Source: Cytobacillus citreus (GTDB lineage Bacteria > Bacillota > Bacilli > Bacillales > Cytobacillaceae). From it: a stretch of 64,000 nt of DNA. The position numbers and the translations under genes were made by a program. Under the pieces are notes generated by a model that did no database searches, was not told where the DNA came from, and saw only the letters and a list, made by a program, of their open reading frames with translations. Position 1 is the stretch's first letter. The number at the start of each line of letters is the position of its first letter. This document shows positions 25,946 to 32,963 of the stretch, piece after piece. The stretch covers positions 407,239-471,238 of the forward strand of contig NZ_JAGYPM010000001.1 of assembly GCF_018343665.1 (NCBI RefSeq), written 5' to 3'.

Positions 25946-27163
25946 ATGGATGCACTGGAAATCCTAACAGATCTGGATAATGTAATTCCGTTCTTTCAAC
26001 CGATATTCAGTGCTGATGAACATCGAGTCATAGGCTACGAGATTTTAGGAAGATATAGAAGTGAGCATGGGATCGTTAGCCTAGGACCTTTTTTTCTTGA
26101 CGAAAGTATTCCGGAAGAATACAGACTTGAAGTTGATCACACTGTGTTAAAAAAGGCATTGGAAAAATCCTTATCTCTTGAGGAAGATATTCTTTTATTT
26201 ATTAATAAAGATGCAGATTTATTAATGTTTGATAATGCTGAATCATTTTTAGCCTTATTGCTTGAATTTAAAGAGAAAGGTATTAGGCTAGATCGAATTG
26301 TTTTAGAATCAACAGAACGGGTTTATAATGGCGATTTAGAGCAATTAGATCACTTATTAAACTATATACGAACGTATGGTATTAAAATAGCGATTGATAA
26401 TAACGGTAATGAAAGAAGCCAATTAGATAGAATAGGTCAAATTTCACCCAATATTTTAAAGGTTGATTTGAATGAGCTCCGTTCTACAGCCTCAGCACAT
26501 GTTCTTCATGATATTTTATTCTCGATATCCTTATTAGCAAGAAAAATTGGGGCTACCTTGCTTTTTAAAAATATCGAAATGGTGTACCAGCTTCAATTTG
26601 CTTGGAGAAATGGGGGAAGATATTATCAAGGCTATTATTTACATAGACCTGCAGAGGACTTCGGAGATCGGGATGTTCAGAAAGAAAAGTTAAAGGATAA
26701 ATGCTATCAATTTATTTCTTATGAGAAGAAGAAACTTGAAGCATTGTACCTTGTAACAGAGGAATTTAATGAAAAGCTTCATCAATATCTTCAAGTCAAA
26801 AATCGTAAATCGCTAGAATATGAAGAGCTAATTAAAGTACTTTCCCTCTATCTAGACGATGTTGCTTTCCGTTTATATATTTGTGATGAAAATGGCTTTC
26901 AAAAGTCTGCTAATATCTTTAAACAAGAAAGTGGTTGGCGTATTCAGCATGAGTATTTACATAAAAACTGGAGCTGGCGCCCATATTTTCTAGAAAATAT
27001 TATGAAAATGAGAAGGGAAAAGAAAGGGATACTATCTGATTTATACTGTGATATGGAAACAGGAGAAACGATACGAACCTTTTCTTATCCATTAAACTCA
27101 AATGATTATTTGTTTGTTGATATTTCTTATAGCTATTTATATGAACGTGATGGTTTATTATAG
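25946..27163 (+). CDS. ykuI: YkuI-like degenerate EAL protein
   Basis: A 405-residue protein with an N-terminal EAL domain (about 1-250) and a C-terminal PAS-like domain (about 260-400), as in B. subtilis YkuI. Active-site motifs are altered: EIL in place of EAL (GYEILGRY) and AIDNNGNE where active enzymes have DDFGTG, while LKVD and the GGRYYQGYYLHRP end persist. Such proteins bind c-di-GMP without hydrolysing it well, suggesting a receptor. ATG at 25946 has AGGAGGG upstream; two other ATGs in frame are nearer or before the site. Confidence 0.9.
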   Translation: MDALEILTDLDNVIPFFQPIFSADEHRVIGYEILGRYRSEHGIVSLGPFFLDESIPEEYRLEVDHTVLKKALEKSLSLEEDILLFINKDADLLMFDNAESFLALLLEFKEKGIRLDRIVLESTERVYNGDLEQLDHLLNYIRTYGIKIAIDNNGNERSQLDRIGQISPNILKVDLNELRSTASAHVLHDILFSISLLARKIGATLLFKNIEMVYQLQFAWRNGGRYYQGYYLHRPAEDFGDRDVQKEKLKDKCYQFISYEKKKLEALYLVTEEFNEKLHQYLQVKNRKSLEYEELIKVLSLYLDDVAFRLYICDENGFQKSANIFKQESGWRIQHEYLHKNWSWRPYFLENIMKMRREKKGILSDLYCDMETGETIRTFSYPLNSNDYLFVDISYSYLYERDGLL

Positions 27164-27169
27164 TGATTG

Positions 27170-27195
27170 GAAGGTCTCAATTGAGGCCTTTTTTT
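27170..27195 (+). terminator. Terminator of ykuI
   Basis: AAGGTCTC / GAGGCCTT hairpin plus seven T residues. Confidence 0.85.
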
Positions 27196-27225
27196 ATAAG
27201 AATAAGATTAGTTTTTCGAAATTGA

Positions 27226-27312
27226 TAAATGTCTAGATCTACAAGGAAGGTTTTAGTATCTCAGGAATATTCTAAACTTGGATGTTCCAAAGGCCCTTGT
27301 GCTTTTCTTATC
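27226..27312 (+). repeat. R1 repeat, short diverged copy
   Basis: AAATGTCTAGATCTACAAGG start and CCCTTGTGCTTTTCTTA end, about 85 bp, equivalent to 9173-9264. Confidence 0.55.
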
Positions 27313-27346
27313 TAAAGGCAATTATAATCTTCCCCGAATATACCCA

Positions 27347-27437
27347 GCACGAAGGAAATGCGAATGCATTTTCGAGGATCTCGCGCCTGCAGCGAAAATC
27401 AACAACACAGCATTATCAACGCTGAGATTCAACACAG
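27347..27437 (-). repeat. R3 repeat fragment, inverted
   Basis: Minus-strand match to the left part of R3 (31294, 46242): CTGAGCGTT-like edge, TTGTTGATTTTCGCTGCAGG, GCGCGAGATCCTCGAAAATG. The right half is absent. With the R1 copy it fills the 450-bp gap 27164-27613; no gene there. Confidence 0.6.
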
Positions 27438-27613
27438 TATATCTAAAAAGTGATAAAATTTGTTAAATTATCTTATATAGTTTTCTTCTGCAACATTTAA
27501 TGACAGTTTTATTGTCAAAATCTGCAGTTATTTTACGAACGATATATCTATATGTCAAAATTGTTTGTTGGTAAAATGAGAATTATTAGCTAGAGAAGGA
27601 AAGGGAGGGTGAA

Positions 27614-28258
27614 ATGAAGAAAATTGTCTTTCGTTTTTTGTCATATATGGTTTTAATATCACTGATATTTCCGTCAAAAATAATGGCAGAATCAGATTTT
27701 TCTAATGAAAAAGAAGTTATAAACTTTGTACAAGCGGCATTTCAGGCGCAGGTGGAATTGAGTGAACAACCAAGAACGATTAAAGAGATTAATGAATTAT
27801 TATCTCCATATTTAACTAAAGAATATCAAAAGCTCTTTTTAAATGAAAATCTTCATTCAGTAGATGATCGATATATTACTTATGGGACAGATTTTCCTCT
27901 TTTTTATATTCCTTTTTTCTCCTATTCTGATAAAACGAAGATTGTTTGGGATCATGAAAAAATATATGTGATTGAGTTTTTTAGCGAAAATGATGAAGGT
28001 CCAGTTTCATATGACAATCATTATGAAGGGGTATCGCTTGAAAAAATCGATAATAGCTGGAAGGTATCCGGAATCTATAATGATGACATGCCTGACCAAA
28101 TTATTCAGCAATTCAATGGAATAGATCAACAAAAACATGCAGCAAATATATCAACCAAAGAGTATTTTCTTCAAAAAAATTTTTTAAGTCTTCCGTATAT
28201 TTGGGGTTATTCTTATCTCCGTTTGAATCCAATATTCTTTATCTATTTCCTTTATTAA
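27614..28258 (+). CDS. Secreted protein (DUF3993-like)
   Basis: A 214-residue protein with a cleavable signal peptide (KKIVFRFLSYMVLISLIFPS, likely cut after IMA). The mature part (NEKEVINFVQAAFQAQVELS, ITYGTDFPLFYIPFFSYSDK) resembles DUF3993 proteins of Bacillus, of unknown role. The C terminus is unusual: about 25 hydrophobic and aromatic residues ending NPIFFIYFLY, which may reflect a late frameshift. ATG with AAAGGGAGG. Confidence 0.7.
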   Translation: MKKIVFRFLSYMVLISLIFPSKIMAESDFSNEKEVINFVQAAFQAQVELSEQPRTIKEINELLSPYLTKEYQKLFLNENLHSVDDRYITYGTDFPLFYIPFFSYSDKTKIVWDHEKIYVIEFFSENDEGPVSYDNHYEGVSLEKIDNSWKVSGIYNDDMPDQIIQQFNGIDQQKHAANISTKEYFLQKNFLSLPYIWGYSYLRLNPIFFIYFLY

Positions 28259-28297
28259 CCAGAAAAGTTTTTATCTTTCAAGGGTTAGAATAATGAG

Positions 28298-28328
28298 AAA
28301 AACTTGGTGATTGCCAAGTTTTTTCATT
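28298..28328. terminator. Bidirectional terminator
   Basis: GAAAAACTTGG / CCAAGTTTTTTC hairpin between converging genes; arms resemble the R2 hairpin. Confidence 0.8.
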
Positions 28329-28563
28329 ATTCAATATTCAATACTTCTTTTAATTTTTCGAGATCAAAGCCTGTAATGACCGTTTCATCAATTACTATTG
28401 TTGGGGTAGAATAGGATTGATATTTATAGACTAAATCCCTTTTAGCTTTATCATTAGTTTTAATATTTTTAACTTCAAAATGAAATCCAAATTCGGTTAA
28501 GAATTTTTTTGTGATTTCACAAGGCGGACAATCTGGTTGTGTATAAACGGTAATTTTTGACAT
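28327..28563 (-). CDS. Glutaredoxin/thioredoxin-like small protein
   Basis: A 78-residue glutaredoxin-fold protein with active site C-P-P-C (TQPDCPPCE, Cys near 12 and 15), cis-Pro in YSTPTIVID and the GFD segment typical of NrdH/glutaredoxin-like redoxins. Probably a cytoplasmic thiol reductant or carrier; partner unknown. ATG with GCGAGGAGA upstream. Monocistronic. Confidence 0.85.
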   Translation of the reverse strand: MSKITVYTQPDCPPCEITKKFLTEFGFHFEVKNIKTNDKAKRDLVYKYQSYSTPTIVIDETVITGFDLEKLKEVLNIE

Positions 28564-28807
28564 GTAATCTCCTCGCTTTCACCTCTTTTTATGATAGGGA
28601 AAAGAAAATAATATTTCAATCTCAAAAAAAAATTGCATATTTCATTATTTTTTTCTTGTACAAAAGTGTACCATTATTTTATGCTGTTAATATTGGTATG
28701 AAAGGGATTTATCGTTGAATTTTCTGAATTCAATCCTTAAGGATAGAAACATGCCAATAGAGAAACCTAAAAGTAAGAATATAGGTTTTTGTGAAAGGAG
28801 AGGGAAC

Positions 28808-29044
28808 ATGTCACAGCTTCAAGGAATATTAACACGTTTAAAAAATTTACAGGAGCAATCAAACGGCGGAGAGCCGATGCAAAGATTTTTCGAGGTAAAT
28901 GGAGAAAGGAAATGTCAGGTAACTTATCAGCCAAAAAGTGAAATGTTTGAGTTGGAAGTTTATTATGATAAGGAAAAACCAAAAAGGTATCAATTTGATA
29001 ATATCGATATGATCACGATTGAGATATTTGACTTAATTCAATAA
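28808..29044 (+). CDS. ykuJ: YkuJ-like protein
   Basis: A 78-residue soluble protein with a helical start (SQLQGILTRLKNLQEQSNGG) and beta-rich rest (CQVTYQPKSEMFELEVYYD), matching YkuJ in length and position. Function unknown; the family has been solved structurally as a small alpha/beta fold. ATG at 28808 has AAAGGAGAGGG; the upstream in-frame extension lacks coding character. In B. subtilis ykuK follows; here two R2 repeats occupy that place. Confidence 0.85.
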   Translation: MSQLQGILTRLKNLQEQSNGGEPMQRFFEVNGERKCQVTYQPKSEMFELEVYYDKEKPKRYQFDNIDMITIEIFDLIQ

Positions 29045-29052
29045 AACCTAGA

Positions 29053-29080
29053 TAGGAACCGTAATGGTTCCTTTTTTTAG
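29053..29080 (+). terminator. Terminator of ykuJ
   Basis: AGGAACC / GGTTCCT hairpin plus T run. Confidence 0.85.
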
Positions 29081-29085
29081 CTAAA

Positions 29086-29217
29086 GCTAATGGGAAGTTT
29101 ACATTTATTAACGTATTCAAGTAAAATGTGTTTTCAATAAACTATCTGCTAATAAGATCGCATAAGAAACACTAAGGCATTCGCCAAAAAGGACTTGGCG
29201 AACGCCAAGTTTTTCTA
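29086..29217 (+). repeat. R2 repeat copy 5 (tandem left)
   Basis: Full-length copy from GCTAATGGGAAGTTTAC to TTTTTCTAA, hairpin ACTTGGC-GAAC-GCCAAGT. Directly abuts the next copy in the same orientation. Confidence 0.85.
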
Positions 29218-29354
29218 AGCTAATAGGAAATTTTAAGTTTATTAACATACTAAAGTAAAGTGTGTTTTCAATTAAATATCTGTTAATAAGATCGCATAAG
29301 AAACACTAAGGCATTCGCCAAAAAGGACTTGGCGAATGCCAAGTTTTTCTAATG
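29218..29354 (+). repeat. R2 repeat copy 6 (tandem right)
   Basis: Best-preserved copy. Contains the perfect arms GGCATTCGCC / GGCGAATGCC, extended outward by AAACT / AGTTT and followed by TTTCTAATGA. Together the two repeats fill the space where B. subtilis carries ykuK. Confidence 0.85.
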
Positions 29355-29401
29355 AATTCTGCTTCAAAAATGGTAAATTATAAGTATTGAGGTGAGAATT
29401 T

Positions 29402-29545
29402 ATGCAACCAACAGTAAAATGTCCAAAATGTTTAATCGAGACAGAAATTACTTTAGTTTTAACTGCCCAATCGAATCAAAATGTAATTTTTACATGTCCT
29501 CGTTGTAATTTTGAAATGAAGGACATTCACACGAGCAAGGGTTAA
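29402..29545 (+). CDS. ykzF: YkzF-like zinc-ribbon protein
   Basis: A 47-residue reading frame with two CPxC knuckles, KCPKC (Cys 7 and 10) and TCPRC (Cys 32 and 35), forming a probable zinc ribbon. Synteny (ykuJ ... ykzF, ykuL) supports the name. Function unknown. The ATG follows GAGGTGAG by a short spacer. Too short to be picked up by usual length cut-offs. Confidence 0.75.
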   Translation: MQPTVKCPKCLIETEITLVLTAQSNQNVIFTCPRCNFEMKDIHTSKG

Positions 29546-29619
29546 AAGTTAATACGGGCACCGAACCGAAAACTGTGATAAACTAAAATAGATAAAACTA
29601 CTATTGAGGAGTTACGGCG

Positions 29620-30066
29620 ATGATAAGTCTTCACAGCGGGGAATATTTAGATAATAATATTCGTAATTTTATGATACCATCGGAACGGGTAGCACATGTT
29701 CAAATAGGCAATAATCTAGAGCATGCTTTATTAGTGTTAACCAAAAGCGGCTACACGGCCATTCCTGTACTAGATCCGTATTATAAACTTCATGGCTTAA
29801 TAAGCACCCCGATTATTATGGACTCTATTCTAGGCCTTGAAAGAATTGAATTTGAGCAGCTTGAAAAAAAACGTGTAGAAGAAGTTATGAACAGAAAAAT
29901 TCCAAGATTAAATATCAATTCATCCATTCAGGATTCGATCCCTTTTCTCATTGATAATCCTTTCTTGTGTATTGAAAATGAGGATGGTTATTTCGAAGGG
30001 ATATTTACACGCAGGACTGTATTGATTGAGTTAAATAAGCATAAACATAAGTTAAATAAAAATTAA
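29620..30066 (+). CDS. darB: c-di-AMP-binding CBS-domain protein DarB (YkuL)
   Basis: A 148-residue protein made of two CBS motifs (about 15-70 and 80-140), with SGYTAIPVLDPYYKLHGLIS and the ENEDGYFEGIFTRR end. Matches YkuL, shown in B. subtilis to be DarB: apo-DarB activates the stringent factor Rel and pyruvate carboxylase PycA when c-di-AMP is low. ATG with TGAGGAG. Sits between ykzF and ccpC as in B. subtilis. Together with KtrC this window encodes two c-di-AMP targets. Confidence 0.9.
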   Translation: MISLHSGEYLDNNIRNFMIPSERVAHVQIGNNLEHALLVLTKSGYTAIPVLDPYYKLHGLISTPIIMDSILGLERIEFEQLEKKRVEEVMNRKIPRLNINSSIQDSIPFLIDNPFLCIENEDGYFEGIFTRRTVLIELNKHKHKLNKN

Positions 30067-30101
30067 TTTTCTTTTGCTCCCTGCTTAGGAGTATGATTAA
30101 A

Positions 30102-30137
30102 AGCAAAGGCTCTGTCGATTAAGGCAGAGTCTTTTTT
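30102..30137 (+). terminator. Terminator of darB
   Basis: AGGCTCTG / CAGAGTCT hairpin with TTTTTT. Confidence 0.8.
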
Positions 30138-30243
30138 CTCAAGGTAATGAGGACAGAGCAAATGTTTATTTTTAGTTGATAAAAAATGAAATTTATTAAT
30201 TTGTACGTTATAGTAAAAGAAAAGACTAAAATGGAGGGATTGA

Positions 30244-31149
30244 ATGTCTTCTCTCTCAGAGTTTCACTTTCTTTCAGTTCTAGCTCAGGAAATGAATATG
30301 AGAAAAGCTGCTGAAAGGCTGTTTGTCTCCCAGCCTGCTTTATCACAACGCCTACAAACGATTGAAAAGGAGTGGGGTGAAAAGCTGTTTGTCCGCTCTC
30401 AAAAGGGACTATCATTAACTCCTGCTGGAGAGTTAGTAATTAAATTTATTAACGATGTTATTACGAAAGAAGAAAAGGTTAAAGAATCAATTCATGCTTT
30501 GAATGCTGAAGTTTATGGAACATTAAAGATTGCGGTTGCTTCTATTGTGGGCCAAAATTGGCTTCCGCAAGTACTTAAGAAATATGTAACCCGTTATCCA
30601 CAAGCAAAAATTTCCCTTTTGACAGGCTGGAGCAGCGAAATTTTAAAATCATTATACGAAGATCATGTTCATATTGGGATAATTCGAGGAACACCGGATT
30701 GGAAAGGTGTAAAAATTCATCTGTTCGAGGATCCGCTCTGCCTAGTAGATACTGAAATCACAAGTCCTGAGCAAGTTCTTAATACGGACAGGCCGTTTAT
30801 TCAGTTTAAAAGCGATTCAAATTATTATCAGGAAATTCAAGACTGGTGGCTAAGAAAATTCAAAACGCCACCTAAGAGAACAATTGTCGTTGATCAGATC
30901 GAAACATGTAAGCAAATGACTTTCAATGGAATTGGATATGCGATATTACCTGAAATAACACTTAATGGAGTAGAAAAGAATATTTTTAAAGTCCCATTGT
31001 TAGATGAAAATAATCTCCCGTTAAAGCGTGATACTTGGCTCCTTGGGTATGAATCTGCATTTCAGCTAAAGCAAGTTCAGGCCTTTGTTGAATTAATAAA
31101 GGAATATATTCGAGACGAGGAAAATAGAGGGATGGACTCTTTGCTTTAA
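30244..31149 (+). CDS. ccpC: LysR-type regulator CcpC
   Basis: A 301-residue LysR-family protein: N-terminal winged HTH (about 1-60; MRKAAERLFVSQPALSQRLQ) and effector domain (about 90-295; GTLKIAVASIVGQNWLPQVL). Length, sequence and position after darB match CcpC (YkuM), the citrate-responsive repressor of citZ and citB in the Krebs cycle. ATG with ATGGAGGG. Fits the central-metabolism theme with pdhABCD and SR1 in the same window. Confidence 0.88.
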   Translation: MSSLSEFHFLSVLAQEMNMRKAAERLFVSQPALSQRLQTIEKEWGEKLFVRSQKGLSLTPAGELVIKFINDVITKEEKVKESIHALNAEVYGTLKIAVASIVGQNWLPQVLKKYVTRYPQAKISLLTGWSSEILKSLYEDHVHIGIIRGTPDWKGVKIHLFEDPLCLVDTEITSPEQVLNTDRPFIQFKSDSNYYQEIQDWWLRKFKTPPKRTIVVDQIETCKQMTFNGIGYAILPEITLNGVEKNIFKVPLLDENNLPLKRDTWLLGYESAFQLKQVQAFVELIKEYIRDEENRGMDSLL

Positions 31150-31293
31150 TTTAGTATTGAAAGCAAATTGTTTTATTCTGTATAACTACTTTGATAAACT
31201 GGGAATGAAAAAAACTGTTAGAAGACCCTAGATTTATTTTGATTAAATCTTACAGATAAAGGGCAAAACATGTAATGGATTTCTTTTTATTTG

Positions 31294-31535
31294 GCTGTGT
31301 TATAGCTCAGTGTTGCTCATGCTATTTTGTTGTTGATTGGAGCGGAAAGCGCGAGCTCCTCGAAAATGCGAACGCATTTCCTTCGTGCGATGATTATTCT
31401 AGGAAGCTTATTCAATGTCCTGCGGGAGAAGCGAGTAAACAGCAGACCCGCAGGATCGATAGCGACGAGGAGGCTTCCGGACCGCCCTCTACGCTTTAGT
31501 GCCTGAAGCGGAAATCAACAGGGAAGTTTAACATT
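31294..31535 (+). repeat. R3 repeat, uninterrupted copy
   Basis: About 240 bp from GCTGTGTTATAGCTCAGTGT to GGAAATCAACAGGGAAGTT, GC-richer than the surroundings, with CGAGCTCCTCG / CGAGGAGGCTTCC and GTCCTGCGGG / CCCGCAGGAT inverted pairs, so it can fold as a large imperfect hairpin. Serves as the reference for the copy split by M1 at 46346. Apparent open frames inside are not genes. Confidence 0.75.
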
Positions 31536-31598
31536 GCCTTTTAAAAATGAATGAATTAATTGTAATTGATGTTTAATTAAATTAATTACAATTTAATA

Positions 31599-31627
31599 TT
31601 GACTTAAAATCTTTATGAGTCTATAAT
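31599..31627 (+). promoter_or_regulatory. Sigma-A promoter of ykuU
   Basis: TTGACT, 17-bp spacer, TATAAT, 78 bp before the start codon. Upstream lies an AT-rich inverted repeat (TTAATTGTAATT near 31556 and AATTACAATTTAA near 31583), a possible operator. Confidence 0.8.
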
Positions 31628-31646
31628 TGTATTTGTGAACAAAAAC

Positions 31647-31681
31647 TCAAATGAGAAATACTATAATGAATTCTCATTTGA
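31647..31681 (+). promoter_or_regulatory. 5' UTR hairpin of ykuU
   Basis: Perfect TCAAATGAGA / TCTCATTTGA inverted repeat in the leader, ending seven bases before the ribosome site GGAGGG. Could stabilise the mRNA or be an operator. Confidence 0.6.
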
Positions 31682-31704
31682 AAAAGTTAATGGAGGGATT
31701 ACAT

Positions 31705-32253
31705 ATGCCAGAACGTATGGTAGGTAAACAAGCACCACGATTTGAAATGGATGCAGTATTACCAAACAAGGAGTTTGGAAAGGTTAGTCTTGAAGAAAAT
31801 ATGAAAAATGATAAGTGGACTGTTCTTTTCTTCTATCCAATGGACTTCACATTTGTATGTCCAACAGAAATCACTGCTCTTTCAGATCGATACGATGAGT
31901 TTGAAGACCTTGATGCAGAAGTGATTGGAGTATCTACTGATACTATTCATACACACTTAGCTTGGATTAATACTGATCGCAAGAACAATGGTCTTGGTGA
32001 TTTGAAATATCCACTTGCTGCAGATACTAACCATATTGTATCTCGCGATTATGGTGTCCTTATCGAAGAAGAAGGTATTGCACTTCGTGGACTATACATC
32101 ATTAACCCTGAAGGCGAATTAATGTATTCTGTTGTTAATCATAACAACATTGGCCGTGATGTTGATGAAACATTACGTGTTCTACAAGCTCTTCAAACTG
32201 GCGGACTTTGCCCTGCAAACTGGAAACCTGGACAAAATACATTAAATGTATAA
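31705..32253 (+). CDS. ykuU: 2-Cys peroxiredoxin YkuU
   Basis: A 182-residue AhpC/Prx1-type peroxidase. Peroxidatic Cys52 in FYPMDFTFVCPTEITALS and resolving Cys near 169 in GGLCPANWKPG. It reduces peroxides at the expense of thioredoxin-like partners; the next gene encodes one. ATG at 31705 with GGAGGG; the frame upstream overlaps a leader hairpin and is untranslated. Strong promoter and leader suggest high expression. Confidence 0.93.
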   Translation: MPERMVGKQAPRFEMDAVLPNKEFGKVSLEENMKNDKWTVLFFYPMDFTFVCPTEITALSDRYDEFEDLDAEVIGVSTDTIHTHLAWINTDRKNNGLGDLKYPLAADTNHIVSRDYGVLIEEEGIALRGLYIINPEGELMYSVVNHNNIGRDVDETLRVLQALQTGGLCPANWKPGQNTLNV

Positions 32254-32263
32254 TTGAAATTTT

Positions 32264-32296
32264 GAAAAGGCCTAACGTTAGTTAGGTCTTTTCTTG
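32264..32296 (+). terminator. Terminator between ykuU and ykuV
   Basis: GAAAAGGCCTAAC / GTTAGGTCTTTTC hairpin; the short T tract may allow readthrough into ykuV. Confidence 0.75.
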
Positions 32297-32342
32297 AAGT
32301 AATGATTCTTTCTACAATAACCTTACTTAAAGGGGGATAAAA

Positions 32343-32798
32343 ATGAAATTACGTGAACCAATGCCTGAACTTAAAGGTGCTACTGAATGGTTAAATGGAG
32401 AAGTTACAAGAGAGCAGCTTGTAGGAGAAAAGCCAACTTTAATTCATTTTTGGTCTGTTAGCTGTCATTTGTGCAAAGAAGCAATGCCTCAGGTTAATAA
32501 ATTCAGAGATGATTATAAGGATAAATTAAATGTAATTGCCGTTCATATGCCTCGTTCTGAGGACGATCTTAATTTAGAATTGATTAAACAGGTCGCAGCA
32601 GAGCATGGAATCTCTCAGCCAATATACGTTGACAGTGAGCATAAGCTAAATGAAGCGTTTGAGAATCAATATGTTCCAGCTTATTATGTATTTGATAAAG
32701 ATGGCAACCTTCGTCACTTTCAAGCAGGTGGAAGCGGTATGAAAATGTTAGAAAAGCGTGTAAATCGTGTATTAGATGAAATGAATAAAGCTGAATAA
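32343..32798 (+). CDS. ykuV: Thiol-disulfide oxidoreductase YkuV
   Basis: A 151-residue thioredoxin-fold protein with active site C41-H-L-C44 (FWSVSCHLCKEAMP) and cis-Pro in NQYVPAYYVFD. No signal peptide, so cytoplasmic, like B. subtilis YkuV, which has a reducing potential. Likely reductant for the adjacent peroxiredoxin. ATG with AAAGGGGG. Confidence 0.9.
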   Translation: MKLREPMPELKGATEWLNGEVTREQLVGEKPTLIHFWSVSCHLCKEAMPQVNKFRDDYKDKLNVIAVHMPRSEDDLNLELIKQVAAEHGISQPIYVDSEHKLNEAFENQYVPAYYVFDKDGNLRHFQAGGSGMKMLEKRVNRVLDEMNKAE

Positions 32799-32832
32799 AA
32801 AAAGATCAAGCCTAGCTTGATCTTTTTTTATT
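32799..32832 (+). terminator. Terminator of ykuV
   Basis: AAAAAGATCAAG / CTTGATCTTTTT hairpin. Confidence 0.9.
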
Positions 32833-32963
32833 AGAAAAGAATTTCATAAAAAACAAAAAATTCTAATAAAAGGGTGGAATTATATTTCGAAAACCGTTAT
32901 ATTTAATATTACGCTTTAAAAATTCTATGAATTTTTTGTAATAGGGTGAAAGGGGGAAATGGT

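Noticed and set aside
27278-27466. 62-residue open frame
   Set aside because: Made of R1 and inverted R3 fragments.
29086-29354. Classical riboswitch upstream of ykzF
   Set aside because: The same element recurs eight times before and after unrelated genes, so ligand control of a specific downstream gene is not supported.
31275-31499. 74-residue open frame
   Set aside because: Lies within R3 repeat; the same sequence elsewhere is non-coding.
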